NCBI RefSeq assembly: GCF_015355755.1
Contig: NZ_JACVEE010000003.1
Location: 434,001 to 498,000 of the forward strand
Direction of reading: 5' to 3'
Length of the DNA stretch: 64,000 nucleotides
Source of the DNA: Nocardia sp. XZ_19_385
GTDB taxonomy: Bacteria; Actinomycetota; Actinomycetes; Mycobacteriales; Mycobacteriaceae
Every line of letters begins with the position of its first letter. Positions within the stretch are counted from its first letter, which is position 1. The notes beneath the pieces were generated by a model that did not search any database, was not told where the DNA came from, and saw nothing but the letters and a program-made list of their open reading frames with translations. The position numbers were made by a program, and so were the translations under genes. Positions 54,536-63,098 of the stretch are shown here, one piece after another.

Positions 54536-54596
54536 CCGCACAGGCTCGCACGGGCGGTGGGCCGAGACAATCACTCCGCCTGCGCGGTTCCGGTGT

Positions 54597-55304
54597 TCAG
54601 GACGGGATCTCGACAAGTGCGTACCCGGTGTGCTGGGTACCCGCGTCGGCGATGCGCTCACCGTCCGGGCCCCAGCCTCCGCTGCAACCCCGGCACTCGC
54701 CGACCTGATTGGTGCCGGTGACATTGGCCAGCACTACGTAGAGCCGGTTGTCCCGGGCCCGGACCGGATAGACCTTCTCGAACGAGTCGTTCGCCACATC
54801 GAGCACCGAGCTCGCCAAATAGGCATGGCAGCCATCGGCTTTCGCACGCTCGGCGAGGTCGGCAAACCGGTTGTCGTAACAGGTGGCCAGCGCGAAACGC
54901 ATTCCGTCGAGCTCGAATCGGCCGTCCCGGTCACCGGCTTCGAAGATCTCGTCCTCCGGGCTGTACAGATGCCGCTTGTCGTAGCGGGCCAGTAGTTGGC
55001 CGTCCGGGCCGATGACGAGGGAGGTGATGGCAGGCCGCCCGGCTGCGGTGACCACCGCGGCGTTGACCACGGCCGCCGCGTCGGCGGCACGACAGGCGGC
55101 GCGCACCGGTTCGAGCCGCGGATCCTGCGGTGTCAGCCAGAGATTCGGCTCCGCACGGATCATGTCCGGCACGTATCCCGTCACGGCCAGCTCGGGAAAG
55201 ACGACGACCCGCGCGCCGGCCGACCGGATCAGCGCCGCCATGGTCTCGACGTTGTCGGCGATCGCACCTGGAACCGGGGCGAACTGCGCTGCTGCGACGA
55301 TCAT
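54597..55304 (-). CDS. Carbon-nitrogen hydrolase (nitrilase superfamily)
   Basis: A 235-residue protein with the nitrilase catalytic triad: Glu at about 38 in FPELAVTGY, Lys at about 110 in RYDKRHLY and Cys at about 142 in ATCYDNRF. The Cys motif CYDNRF differs from the amidase CYDxRFPE pattern only slightly. It should hydrolyse an amide, as amidases and carbamoylases do. It is short for the family (usually 260-300) but appears complete. It is probably co-transcribed with the SnoaL-like gene downstream. Confidence 0.88.
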   Translation of the reverse strand: MIVAAAQFAPVPGAIADNVETMAALIRSAGARVVVFPELAVTGYVPDMIRAEPNLWLTPQDPRLEPVRAACRAADAAAVVNAAVVTAAGRPAITSLVIGPDGQLLARYDKRHLYSPEDEIFEAGDRDGRFELDGMRFALATCYDNRFADLAERAKADGCHAYLASSVLDVANDSFEKVYPVRARDNRLYVVLANVTGTNQVGECRGCSGGWGPDGERIADAGTQHTGYALVEIPS

Positions 55305-55594
55305 GCGCCTATCCTCACCCGCAGCCTCGAAGTCCGCTCAGTGGGTGTGCTGTCGTGGCTGCGGCGCATCCGGTTTTACCAGCCGGTAGCGCAACATCAT
55401 GTCGCGGTCCTCGTGGTCGCCGAGAAGACAGCGCCAGCCGAGAGCTCTGCGCGACCGAGCAAGCGTCAGGTAAATAGCCGGTGAACAGTAGCTGTCGAGC
55501 GTCTCGCGGCCTCGGAACGCGCGTCGAGCGGGGGTACTCGCGAAGTGGGCGCGGTCCACGCGCCCGGAACCCCGTCCACGCCGAGGAGACCGCC

Positions 55595-55861
55595 GTGACC
55601 GAGAGTCCCGCCACCGGCACCCGCCCCAACGACACCGTCCTCGACCAAGACCTGGCACTGCGTGTCGCCGCCGGTCGTTTGGCGGAGGAGTTCGACGCGC
55701 TCGCCGACGAAGCCGTCATCGAAGGCATGCTGAACGCCGCCTACGACCACCTCGCCGCCGACGCCACCCTCGACAATTTCCTCCCGCTACTGGCCGAGCG
55801 CTACACCCGGGAATGGCTGCGCGCAGCCGCGGAGGAACGGTCCGCGCCCGCGATCCGCTGA
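55595..55861 (+). CDS. Small three-helix bundle protein (DUF3562-like)
   Basis: An 88-residue protein that begins with about 15 disordered residues and then three helices: LRVAAGRLAEEFDAL, EAVIEGMLNAAYDHLA and FLPLLAERYTREWLRA. This pattern resembles the three-helix bundle dimerization domain found next to arsenate reductase-like proteins. GTG 55595 follows GAGGAG at seven bases. No partner gene is adjacent. The 290 bases upstream hold no recognised gene. Confidence 0.7.
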   Translation: MTESPATGTRPNDTVLDQDLALRVAAGRLAEEFDALADEAVIEGMLNAAYDHLAADATLDNFLPLLAERYTREWLRAAAEERSAPAIR

Positions 55862-55881
55862 GCAACAAGCCACCGCCGCTG

Positions 55882-56027
55882 CCACCCCCGCCACCCCCGC
55901 CACCCCCGCTGCTGCTGCTGCCTCCGCCTCCGCTGCCGCTGCCGCTAGCACTGGCGTTGTCGCTGGCGTGCCGTTGCCGTTGCTGCTGCCGCTGGCGTTG
56001 TCGCTGGCTGGCGCTGGCGCTGGCGCC
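55882..56027. repeat. Low-complexity tandem sequence
   Basis: Three copies of the 9-base unit CCACCCCCG (55882-55908) are followed by runs of CTG and CCG/CTC-type triplets, and the 17-base string CTGGCGTTGTCGCTGGC occurs at 55951 and 55992. All frames stay partly open, giving spurious proline, leucine or glycine frames. It lies between two converging genes and is likely to be slippery. Confidence 0.8.
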
Positions 56028-56102
56028 ATGGGTCGTCCACTGCGCTGCCCTGCCGGAGCCGGTTCCTCTCACATCCCTGGCACGGACTGCCGGACTGAGA
56101 CG

Positions 56103-57134
56103 TCAACCGTTGGGGCGCACCAGGATCTGGATGTGATCGTCGGGGTTGCGGAGTGCCTCGATGGCGCCCGCGACGCCGTCGAGGCCGACCTGATCGGTGA
56201 TCAGGGAGGCGGCGTCGATGCTGCCGTCGGCGATGCGGCCCAGGGTCTTGGCGTACTCCTCGTGCGGGTAGACCATGCACATCTGCAGCGAGATGTCCTT
56301 GTAGATGCCGACGATGGGCCGGATGACGTCGTCGGTCATCACCGAGCCCACCTGGAGGATGGTGGTTTGGCGGGGGACCTTGTACATCAGGTCGTTGAGC
56401 ATGCCGGGGACGGCGGCGCAGACCCAGACATGCAGGAGCTGGCCTGGGGAGGCGGCCTCGCGCCAGACCTCGACCGGGTCCTGGACGGCCGGGTCGACCA
56501 CTCGGTGTGCGCCGAGCCGTAAAGCGGTCTCCCGCCGCAACTTCGAGGGATCCGAGGCGACGATGGGGGCGACGCCGCGTTCGGCGAGGGCGGCGACAGT
56601 GCCCAAACCGACTGGGCCGCAGCCGATCACGATGCCGGTACCACCCTTGCCGATGCCGGTGCGGGCGACATTGCCGTAGCCGACCGCCAGTGGTTCGGTG
56701 AGGGCGGCGACGTGGGGCGGGACGTGCTCGGGGATGGGTTCCAAGGCCATGGCCTGCAACACCATTCGCTCGCCGTAGCCGCCGGGGAAGTCGTTGGAGA
56801 AGCCGACGCCGTGGATCTGGCCCGCGTGGTCCACGGCCCAGGGCAGGGCGACGACCAGCTGGCCCTCGGTGTGCGGGGTGTCCGGGCCCGCCGAGAGGAC
56901 GCGGGCGGCGAGTTCGTGGCCCATCACGACGTCGCGGTGCGGGTCGAATTCGAAGGTGGGTACGCCGCTGTCGCGGGAGGCCTGGAGGAATTCGTCGGTG
57001 TAGTCGAGGGCCTGTTTGTCGGATCCGCAGATGCCGCAGGCCACCGTCTCCACCAGGACCTGGCCCGGACCGGGCACCGGGTCGGGGACCTCGTCGACGA
57101 CCAGTTGACGGTCGCGCATCACTACGGCACGCAT
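56103..57134 (-). CDS. Zinc-binding alcohol dehydrogenase
   Basis: A 343-residue medium-chain dehydrogenase. The catalytic zinc Cys is in ACGICGSDKQAL and the next ligands in VVMGHELAARV; the cofactor loop is GCGPVGLGTVAAL. The structural zinc lobe is reduced compared with the enzyme at 25.5 kb, with a different loop. The ATG overlaps the LLM stop (TGATG), so it is the last gene of the six-gene operon that begins with the HsaB-like gene. It may oxidise an alcohol intermediate of the ring pathway. Confidence 0.9.
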   Translation of the reverse strand: MRAVVMRDRQLVVDEVPDPVPGPGQVLVETVACGICGSDKQALDYTDEFLQASRDSGVPTFEFDPHRDVVMGHELAARVLSAGPDTPHTEGQLVVALPWAVDHAGQIHGVGFSNDFPGGYGERMVLQAMALEPIPEHVPPHVAALTEPLAVGYGNVARTGIGKGGTGIVIGCGPVGLGTVAALAERGVAPIVASDPSKLRRETALRLGAHRVVDPAVQDPVEVWREAASPGQLLHVWVCAAVPGMLNDLMYKVPRQTTILQVGSVMTDDVIRPIVGIYKDISLQMCMVYPHEEYAKTLGRIADGSIDAASLITDQVGLDGVAGAIEALRNPDDHIQILVRPNG

Positions 57135-58336
57135 CAGTTGCTCTCCTCGGTCCCGAGCGCGGAAGCCAGTGCCTGGCCGTGCTTTTCGAAGGCGCTCTGG
57201 ATGCCCGCGGTGAGGCCGCCGATCATCCGTTCGCTGTTGGCGTGCGCCCATTCCAGGGAGGCGACGCGGTTGCGGTTGGCGCGGGTGAAATGTGGAATCA
57301 CGTGCTCGGCGAACAGTTTCGCCGAGCGCTGGGTGGCATCCCAGTCCGCGACGTTGAGGCCCAGCAGCAGGAAGGTGCCGAAGCCGCCGGATTGCTCGGC
57401 GAGCTTCTCGATGGTGGCGATGGCGTCGTCGGGGGTGCCGATGGTGGCGCGGCCGAAGGCCGGAAAGCCCTCGCCGGTCCACTGTTCCACCGCGGCGCGG
57501 GCCGAAGTGTTCCAGGGAGCCTGCCTGCCGCTGAGCTTCTCGATGTAGTCGACGAGGTGCCCGACACCCCATTCGGCGTCGCGCATGGCCTGTTCGCGGG
57601 TCTCGGCGATGTGCATGGGGGCGACGAGCCGCCACCTGGAGCGGTCCACGGTGTGCCCGTGCTCGGCCATGGTCTGCTCGTAGACCTTCCAATTCGGCAG
57701 TAGCGCTTCGTATCCGGAGGGATCGGAGGCTGCCAGCGACAGCAGTCCCGCACCGTGGCGTCCGGCCAGCACCGCACCGGACGGCGAGATCGTGGACGCC
57801 ACCGCCATCTCCAGCTCGCCATAGGGCAGCAGCTGCAGTCTGGCCTCGTCCAGGTGATACCAATCTGATTGGGCGGTAACGGTTTCCCCGCGCAGCAGTC
57901 GGACCAGCACGCCCATGGACTCGTGCATCATGTCGCGCTGGCGGACCGGATCGATGCCCATCATGGCGGCGTCGGTGGCGAGCTGGCCGGGTCCGACACC
58001 CATCATGGTGCGGCCCATGTTCAGGTGATCGAGCAGGCACAGGCGGTCGGCGAGCATCATCGGCTGGTGATACGGCAGCGAGTTCACACCGGTGCCGAGC
58101 CTGATACGCCGCGTGCGCTGGGCCGCGGCGGCGAGGAAAACCTCCGGGGCGGCGATGATTTCGAGTCCGGCGGAGTGATGTTCGCCGATCCACGCTTCGG
58201 CATAGCCGAGCTGATCGGCCAGTTCCACCAGGGCCAGATCGCGGTGGATCTGCAGGGTGGGGTTGCCGGTCAGCGGGTGGTAGGGGGCGATGAAGAATCC
58301 GAACCGTTGCGGCCCGTTGTGCGCGTTATCGGTCAA
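57134..58336 (-). CDS. LLM class flavin-dependent oxidoreductase
   Basis: A 400-residue luciferase-like enzyme: RFGFFIAPYHPLTGNP, AWIGEHHSAGLEI, GVNSLPYHQPMMLADR and GRTMMGVGPGQLATDA. The fold binds reduced FMN or F420. The start is taken as TTG 58336 because AAGGA lies seven bases upstream and the family similarity begins there. It lies between the HsaC-like gene and the zinc dehydrogenase in the six-gene operon. It may perform an extra oxygenation of the steroid skeleton or side chain. Confidence 0.9.
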   Translation of the reverse strand: MTDNAHNGPQRFGFFIAPYHPLTGNPTLQIHRDLALVELADQLGYAEAWIGEHHSAGLEIIAAPEVFLAAAAQRTRRIRLGTGVNSLPYHQPMMLADRLCLLDHLNMGRTMMGVGPGQLATDAAMMGIDPVRQRDMMHESMGVLVRLLRGETVTAQSDWYHLDEARLQLLPYGELEMAVASTISPSGAVLAGRHGAGLLSLAASDPSGYEALLPNWKVYEQTMAEHGHTVDRSRWRLVAPMHIAETREQAMRDAEWGVGHLVDYIEKLSGRQAPWNTSARAAVEQWTGEGFPAFGRATIGTPDDAIATIEKLAEQSGGFGTFLLLGLNVADWDATQRSAKLFAEHVIPHFTRANRNRVASLEWAHANSERMIGGLTAGIQSAFEKHGQALASALGTEESN

Positions 58337-58392
58337 CGCGGTGTCCTTACTAGTACTGCTGAGTCCCGGCGGGTGCCGGGATGACGAGGGGC

Positions 58393-59277
58393 TTACCGGG
58401 ACCAGTCGTGGCCCCAGTAGCTGTCCGCGGTGATTTCCTCTGCGGTGTAGGTGGATTCGTCGACCGTCATGCCCTCGCACCCGAATTCGAGGTCCCAGCC
58501 GCCCGGGGTGCGGACGTAGAAGGAGATCATCTTGTCGTTGGTGTGGCGGCCCAGCGTCGAGGACAGGTGGTATCCCGCCTTGCCGACCCGGTCCAGCGCG
58601 CGGCCCACATCGTCGAGCGAATCGACCTCGACCATGATGTGCACCAGGCCCGAACCCTCTTGTCCGCCAGAGGGAATCAGTGCCAGGCTGTGATGCCGTC
58701 GGTTGACGCCGAGGAATCGCACCCGCATCGGCCCGTATTCCGGTGGGGTGGGCAGCCGGAACGCGCCGCGTGGCAGGAAACCCAGCACCTCGGTGTAGAA
58801 CCGGAACGCGGTGTCGAGATCCGGCACCGGCAGCACCGCGTGCCCGAGGCCCAATCCCTCGGTGACAAACCGATTTCCGTGTTGGCTGAGCACCGGAGAG
58901 TGGTCGAGCACCGGCCCGTGGAACACCTCCACGGTGGTGCCGGAGGGATCGACGAAGCTGATCACTTCCTCGACCCGCCGGACGTCGGCCTCCGCCAGCG
59001 GCAGCTGGGTGACCTCGATCCCGAACTGCTCCACCGCTTCTCGCACCTGGGCGAGCGCGCGGTAGTCGCGCACCTCCCACCCGATGGCGAGTACCTTGTC
59101 GGCTTCGCCAGGCACCAGCACCAGCCGGGCGGCCCGCTCGTCCATGCGCAGATAGATGGCATCGGGGTCGGGGCCGGTGCCCTCCGCGAACCCGATGACG
59201 TCGAAGGCGAAGGTGCGCCAGGCGTGCGGGTCGCTGACCGCGACCTTCACATAGCCGAGCGAGCTGATGACAGCCAT
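58393..59277 (-). CDS. HsaC-like extradiol dioxygenase
   Basis: A 294-residue two-domain VOC-fold iron enzyme of the BphC/HsaC group, which cleaves the catecholic A ring of opened steroids. The three iron ligands are visible as His at about 146 (GLGLGHAVLP), His at about 213 (GLVHIMVEV) and Glu at about 264 (WDLEFGCEG). The active-site His and Tyr are in GRHTNDKMISFYV. The length matches the family. It is the fourth gene of the operon headed by the HsaB-like gene. A biphenyl-type catechol is an alternative substrate. Confidence 0.9.
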   Translation of the reverse strand: MAVISSLGYVKVAVSDPHAWRTFAFDVIGFAEGTGPDPDAIYLRMDERAARLVLVPGEADKVLAIGWEVRDYRALAQVREAVEQFGIEVTQLPLAEADVRRVEEVISFVDPSGTTVEVFHGPVLDHSPVLSQHGNRFVTEGLGLGHAVLPVPDLDTAFRFYTEVLGFLPRGAFRLPTPPEYGPMRVRFLGVNRRHHSLALIPSGGQEGSGLVHIMVEVDSLDDVGRALDRVGKAGYHLSSTLGRHTNDKMISFYVRTPGGWDLEFGCEGMTVDESTYTAEEITADSYWGHDWSR

Positions 59278-59303
59278 AGTCGATCCTTAGGAGAGAGGGG
59301 TGG

Positions 59304-59522
59304 TCACAGAAGGTCCTGTTCGCGGGTGCGCAGGCCCAAAGCGCCTGCTGTTACCGCATTGTCGATACTGCGGCGCAGTGCCAGGCAACCCTGGAAGGGG
59401 CCCTCACCGGCCTCCGCGCACGCCCGCGCGGCCGGTCCGGACCACTGCACGCTGGTGTGCGCGGAACTGAATTTGACGACGCCGACCCGGTTTCCGCAGG
59501 TCTGGCAAGTGACCGCACTCAT
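59304..59522 (-). CDS. Small Cys-containing protein after KshA
   Basis: A 72-residue protein starting MSAVTCQTCGNRVG. The CxxC near the N terminus resembles a zinc ribbon half-site; two further Cys residues lie in ARACAEAGEG and FQGCLALRR. The ATG starts one base after the KshA stop, so it is tightly coupled to KshA and the HsaC-like gene. It might donate electrons or aid assembly of the Rieske enzyme, but no function is known to me. Confidence 0.75.
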   Translation of the reverse strand: MSAVTCQTCGNRVGVVKFSSAHTSVQWSGPAARACAEAGEGPFQGCLALRRSIDNAVTAGALGLRTREQDLL

Positions 59523-59523
59523 G

Positions 59524-60654
59524 TCAGAAAGTGCGCCCGGCGGCCAGATTCTCCGCCACTTCGGCCTCCCACGCATGCACGGCGCGGGTGGTGTCGACCT
59601 CGAATTCGAAACGGGCGGTCATCTTTTCGTCGATATCGGCGACATCCCGATAGAACTGCTCATACCAGCGCCGCAGCTGATAGACCGGGCCGTCCTCCTC
59701 ACAGAGCAGCGGATTGTCGATGCGGGTCTTGCGCTGCCAGATCGCCACGTCCTGCTCGAACCCGCGGCCCAGTCCACTGGCGAACCGCACCGCCATCGCC
59801 TCGGACTCTTCCGGCGACAGCTCCGGGCGCTTCTTCACGATCGCGCCGTACTGCAGCACGAACTTCGTCGGCGTCACCGGGTAGTGGCAGTTGATCAGCA
59901 CCGATTCGACTGCCACACCGTTGGATTCGCTGACCAGGTTGTCGATCATGTAGGAGGGCCCGTGGTAGTGCGCCTCGGAGCGCAGCACATTCTGCCCGCC
60001 GGCCTCCTTGGCCAGTTCGCCCTGCACGTCCTCGCGGCCGATGGAGGTCATGTACTGGCTGGCGACGTGCCCTTCGAAGACGTTCTTGAAGTAGGTCGGG
60101 AACGCGAAGTGCACGTAGAAGAAATGCGCCATGTCGACCACGTTGTCGATCACCTCGCGGCAGTTCGCGCCCTCGATGACGATCTGGTTCCAGGTCCAGT
60201 CGCTCCACTCGTCGCTGAACGCGCCCTCGATCCGCGGGATCGTGACTTCCTCGGCCGGTGGCTTGCCCTCCGGGTCGTTCCACACGAACAGCTGCTTGTT
60301 CTGCTCCAGCGTGGGCCAGGACTTGGTGCGCGCCAGCGGCGGCACCCGGCGCGCGTACGGGATGTCGGCACAGCGGCCGTTGCCCTTCCAGCGCCAGTCG
60401 TGGAACGGGCAGGCGAGGGTGTCGCCCTTGATGGTGCCGTCGCCCAGGTTCCCGCCCATGTGCCGGCAGTAGGCGTCGAGCACGTTCAGGGTGCCGTCGC
60501 TCGCGGCGAACACGACGAGCTCGGTGCCGAAAGCCTCGATGGTGTGCGGCTTTCCGTCGCGGAAGGAGTCCGCGAGGCCGAGGCAGTGCCAGCCGCGGGC
60601 ATACCGTGCGGGCGGGGCGCCGGTGTCGATCACGCGCACCTGATCGTCGGTCAT
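59524..60654 (-). CDS. kshA: 3-ketosteroid 9-alpha-hydroxylase oxygenase (KshA)
   Basis: KshA, the Rieske oxygenase of the KshAB monooxygenase, adds the 9-alpha hydroxyl that causes ring B opening. The 376-residue protein begins ARGWHCLGLADSFRDGKPH, very like mycobacterial KshA. Rieske ligands are Cys63-His65 (CRH) and Cys82-His85 (CPFH); the mononuclear iron is held by His177, His182 (MAHFFYVHF) and Asp302 in FEQDVAIW. It ends with the conserved VYQLRRWYEQFY and VEVDTT regions. The partner reductase KshB is not encoded here. Substrate preference among KshA paralogues cannot be told. Confidence 0.92.
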   Translation of the reverse strand: MTDDQVRVIDTGAPPARYARGWHCLGLADSFRDGKPHTIEAFGTELVVFAASDGTLNVLDAYCRHMGGNLGDGTIKGDTLACPFHDWRWKGNGRCADIPYARRVPPLARTKSWPTLEQNKQLFVWNDPEGKPPAEEVTIPRIEGAFSDEWSDWTWNQIVIEGANCREVIDNVVDMAHFFYVHFAFPTYFKNVFEGHVASQYMTSIGREDVQGELAKEAGGQNVLRSEAHYHGPSYMIDNLVSESNGVAVESVLINCHYPVTPTKFVLQYGAIVKKRPELSPEESEAMAVRFASGLGRGFEQDVAIWQRKTRIDNPLLCEEDGPVYQLRRWYEQFYRDVADIDEKMTARFEFEVDTTRAVHAWEAEVAENLAAGRTF

Positions 60655-60742
60655 GATGTGGTGTCCTCGGGGGGATGGTCGTCGGCGGAGCCGACGGGGG
60701 TGGGTAAGAGGAGTATTTCGGTCAGGTCTATGACGGGCTGGG

Positions 60743-61285
60743 TTATTTCGATGCTGAGACTGCGGGTCGGGGACCGGTAGCGGGGGTCCCACTCAACGGG
60801 CGTTGCTCCAGACGCTCGAAAGCCGAGCGGTAGAACAGCAGCGGCGGGGCTTCCCGCTGTTCGCCGAGCGCGGTGACGTGACCGACCACGATGGTGTGGT
60901 CGCCGCCGTCGACTTCCTGGGCGAGCGTGCAATCGATCCACGCGATCGCACCGGCCAGCAGGGGTGCGCCGTTGGGGGAGCGCGTCCACTCCAAATCCGC
61001 GAATTTGTCTGTACCGCTGCGACTCAGCTGCCGGCACACCGATTCCTGGTCGGCCGCAAGGATGTTGACGCAGAACCGGCCGACCTCGCGGATGCGCGGC
61101 CAGGTGGTGGAAGTCCGGGCGGGGAAGATCGCGACCGCGAGCGGGTCCAGCGACAGTGCGGAGAACGACTGGCAGGCGAACCCCAGCGGCTGCTCCCCGT
61201 CCAGGGCGGTGACGGCGGTGACGCCGGTGCAGAACCGGCCGAGGACGGCCTTGAAGTCGAGGTCGACGGCCATATCGGCTGCCAT
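60743..61285 (-). CDS. HsaB-like flavin reductase
   Basis: A 180-residue protein of the flavin reductase family that supplies reduced FMN to group D hydroxylases such as HsaA. Typical blocks are FCTGVTAVTALDGEQPLGFACQSFSALSL, FCVNILAADQ, and IDCTLAQEVDGGDHTIVVGHV. ATG 61285 was chosen; ATG 61273 is possible. It is the first gene of the operon and is divergent from an IclR gene. The matching HsaA-like hydroxylase is at 16.6 kb, so the two-component enzyme may be encoded at separate places. Confidence 0.88.
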   Translation of the reverse strand: MAADMAVDLDFKAVLGRFCTGVTAVTALDGEQPLGFACQSFSALSLDPLAVAIFPARTSTTWPRIREVGRFCVNILAADQESVCRQLSRSGTDKFADLEWTRSPNGAPLLAGAIAWIDCTLAQEVDGGDHTIVVGHVTALGEQREAPPLLFYRSAFERLEQRPLSGTPATGPRPAVSASK

Positions 61286-61300
61286 CCTTTCACGACGAAG

Positions 61301-61313
61301 TTTCGACTAGACA
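61301..61313 (-). promoter_or_regulatory. Shared operator-like motif, copy 1
   Basis: On the minus strand it reads TGTCTAGTCGAAA, 16 bases upstream of the HsaB-like start. It is almost identical to the motifs at 61479 and 44052. Its position fits an operator or activator site of the divergent IclR protein. Confidence 0.55.
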
Positions 61314-61478
61314 TATTCCGTTTCGCCATGAAAGTAAGCTGTGACCGCGAGGGGGTGTCAAGGATGGATTCCGGCTACCGAGAAGATCCGTAGCGGTCTA
61401 CGTAGTTTCCGGGATTCGCCCATCGGCCCGGGTCGGCACTGTGATGGGGGACACAACAAGGAGTGCCGAAACCGCACA

Positions 61479-61497
61479 TGCCTAGTCGAAATACTCC
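61479..61497 (+). promoter_or_regulatory. Shared operator-like motif, copy 2
   Basis: TGCCTAGTCGAAATACTCC lies 35 bases upstream of the IclR start. Together with the opposite copy at 61301 it frames the divergent promoter region, as expected for an autoregulated IclR protein. Confidence 0.55.
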
Positions 61498-61531
61498 TAA
61501 GCTTGGATGCGCTACACCACTGGAGGTAACC

Positions 61532-62374
61532 ATGACGGTCGAGATGCTGACCCATCCCGAGTCCGGCGAAGCGTGGACGGGAACGGGTCGAGCGGCCGCC
61601 AAGCCGGCGCAACCGCCGGTGTCCATGATCGAGCGAATGACGTTGATACTGGACGCCTTCGACGGCTCGACCCCGACGCTCACGCTGCTCGGTCTCGCCG
61701 AACGGACGGGGCTCCCACGATCCACGGTGCACCGCATCCTGGACCAGATGATCCGGCTGCGCTGGCTCGCGCACGCCCCCGGCGGCTACCGGCTCGGCAT
61801 GCGCACCCTGGAACTCGGCGGACTTGCCGCCGACCACAACGAGATTCGCGATGTCGTCAGCCCGCTGCTGCACGATTTGGCGCAGCGCACCGGCATGGTC
61901 GGGCACCTCGGCGTGCTCGACGGGCGCGAGGTGCTGTACCTGGACAAGGCCGGCGGCCGCGGCACCGCGAACGTGCCGACCCGCCTCGGCGGCCGGATGC
62001 CCGCGCACAGTACGGCTTTGGGCAAAGCGCTGCTCGCCTCGCTGGAGCCGAGCATCGTGGAAGCCTCCTTCCGTGATCCGCTACCCCAGCTGACAGCCCG
62101 AACCATCTGTGACAGAGGCGAATTGCATCGCGAGCTGGCGCGGATCCGGCACCGTCAGGGCGTGGCCGTCGACAACGAGGAGGCGGTTGCCGGGATCGCC
62201 TGCGTCGCCGTCCCCGTGCGCGGCCGTGGCGCCGCCGTCGCCGCCCTCTCGCTGACCGCTCAGATCACCGGTGAACGCACCGCTCTCGACACCGCGCGGC
62301 TGGCCCGCGTCCTCGTCGAGGTGGCCCACGAAGCAGGCCGCAGCCTCTTCCCGAGGCATGCGCGGTGGCGCTAG
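61532..62374 (+). CDS. IclR family transcriptional regulator
   Basis: A 280-residue regulator: winged helix-turn-helix in the first 95 residues (LLGLAERTGLPRSTVHRILDQ) and the GAF-like IclR effector domain after it (ALGKALLASLEPSIVEASFRD). ATG 61532 follows TGGAGGTAACC. It is divergent from the six-gene HsaB-KshA operon and carries the shared motif in its own promoter, so it probably regulates that operon and the KstD region at 44 kb. The effector might be a ring-cleavage or CoA intermediate. Confidence 0.92.
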   Translation: MTVEMLTHPESGEAWTGTGRAAAKPAQPPVSMIERMTLILDAFDGSTPTLTLLGLAERTGLPRSTVHRILDQMIRLRWLAHAPGGYRLGMRTLELGGLAADHNEIRDVVSPLLHDLAQRTGMVGHLGVLDGREVLYLDKAGGRGTANVPTRLGGRMPAHSTALGKALLASLEPSIVEASFRDPLPQLTARTICDRGELHRELARIRHRQGVAVDNEEAVAGIACVAVPVRGRGAAVAALSLTAQITGERTALDTARLARVLVEVAHEAGRSLFPRHARWR

Positions 62375-62390
62375 CCGGATTTTCCTGGCC

Positions 62391-62402
62391 AGGTATATAC
62401 CT
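62391..62402. promoter_or_regulatory. Palindrome in the PadR promoter
   Basis: AGGTATATACCT is a perfect 12-base palindrome 44 bases upstream of the PadR start. It probably is the operator through which the PadR protein represses its own gene. The adjoining 62392-62416 also loosely resembles the shared IclR motif. Confidence 0.5.
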
Positions 62403-62446
62403 AAGCGATATAGTCCGATTCGTGAGTGATCGAACCAGGCGTGGCC

Positions 62447-63058
62447 ATGAGTGATGTGAAAGTCCCGGAGCTGCCGACCACCAGCTGGGCCGTGCTCGGA
62501 ATGCTCTCGCACGCCGAGGAATTGTCGGGCTACGACCTGAAGAAGTGGGCCGACTGGAGTCTCCAGTTCTTCTACTGGAGTCCCTCCTTCAGCCAGATCT
62601 ACGCCGAACTGAAGCGCCTGGAAAAGCACGGCTACGCCACCTCGCGCACCGTGCTGCAGGATGACGGCGTCCGCGGCAAGCGCATGTACGCCATCACCGA
62701 GTCCGGCCGCGCCGCCGCCGCCCAATGGGTCAACCACGCTCCCGTGGAAGCCCCCGTCCTCAAGCACAGCGTCATGCTGCGCGCCTGGCTCGGCCACCTC
62801 GCCGAACCCGACCGCCTCCGCGAAATCCTCACCGAGCACATCGATTACGCCGAACGCATGCGCAAACTGGCCGAAATCGATGCCGAAGGCGCCGACGAAA
62901 ACCCCGACTGGGCCTATCCCGGCGCCGTCTTGCGCTGGTGCGTCCGCCACTACGAAGCCGAACGCGACTTCGCCAAGGAACTCCTCACCGACGTAGCCAA
63001 ACTCGCCGCCGAATCCCCAAAACGCACCCCAAAACCCAAGGGTCGCCGCGCTTCCTGA
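62447..63058 (+). CDS. PadR family transcriptional regulator
   Basis: A 203-residue repressor: winged helix-turn-helix in the first 90 residues (GMLSHAEELSGYDLKKWADW, with the wing in GYATSRTVLQDDGVRGKR) and a C-terminal helical dimerisation part. ATG 62447 was chosen with AGG nine bases upstream; GTG 62426 is possible. It follows the IclR gene by 72 bases and may form a regulatory unit with it. PadR proteins often sense aromatic acids, which fits the ring-cleavage genes nearby. Confidence 0.9.
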   Translation: MSDVKVPELPTTSWAVLGMLSHAEELSGYDLKKWADWSLQFFYWSPSFSQIYAELKRLEKHGYATSRTVLQDDGVRGKRMYAITESGRAAAAQWVNHAPVEAPVLKHSVMLRAWLGHLAEPDRLREILTEHIDYAERMRKLAEIDAEGADENPDWAYPGAVLRWCVRHYEAERDFAKELLTDVAKLAAESPKRTPKPKGRRAS

Positions 63059-63098
63059 GTCGCTGGCGATTGTGCTGCAGTTCCGCCATGGCCCAGAT

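Noticed and set aside
55338..55594. Possible C-terminal gene remnant on the minus strand (reads DMMLRYRLVKPDAP)
   Set aside because: It looks a little like a protein end but has no start, no family hit from memory and no paired domain.
55716..56072. Minus-strand frame of Gly/Ser/Gln repeats
   Set aside because: It is a by-product of the low-complexity tract; frames on both strands are equally open.
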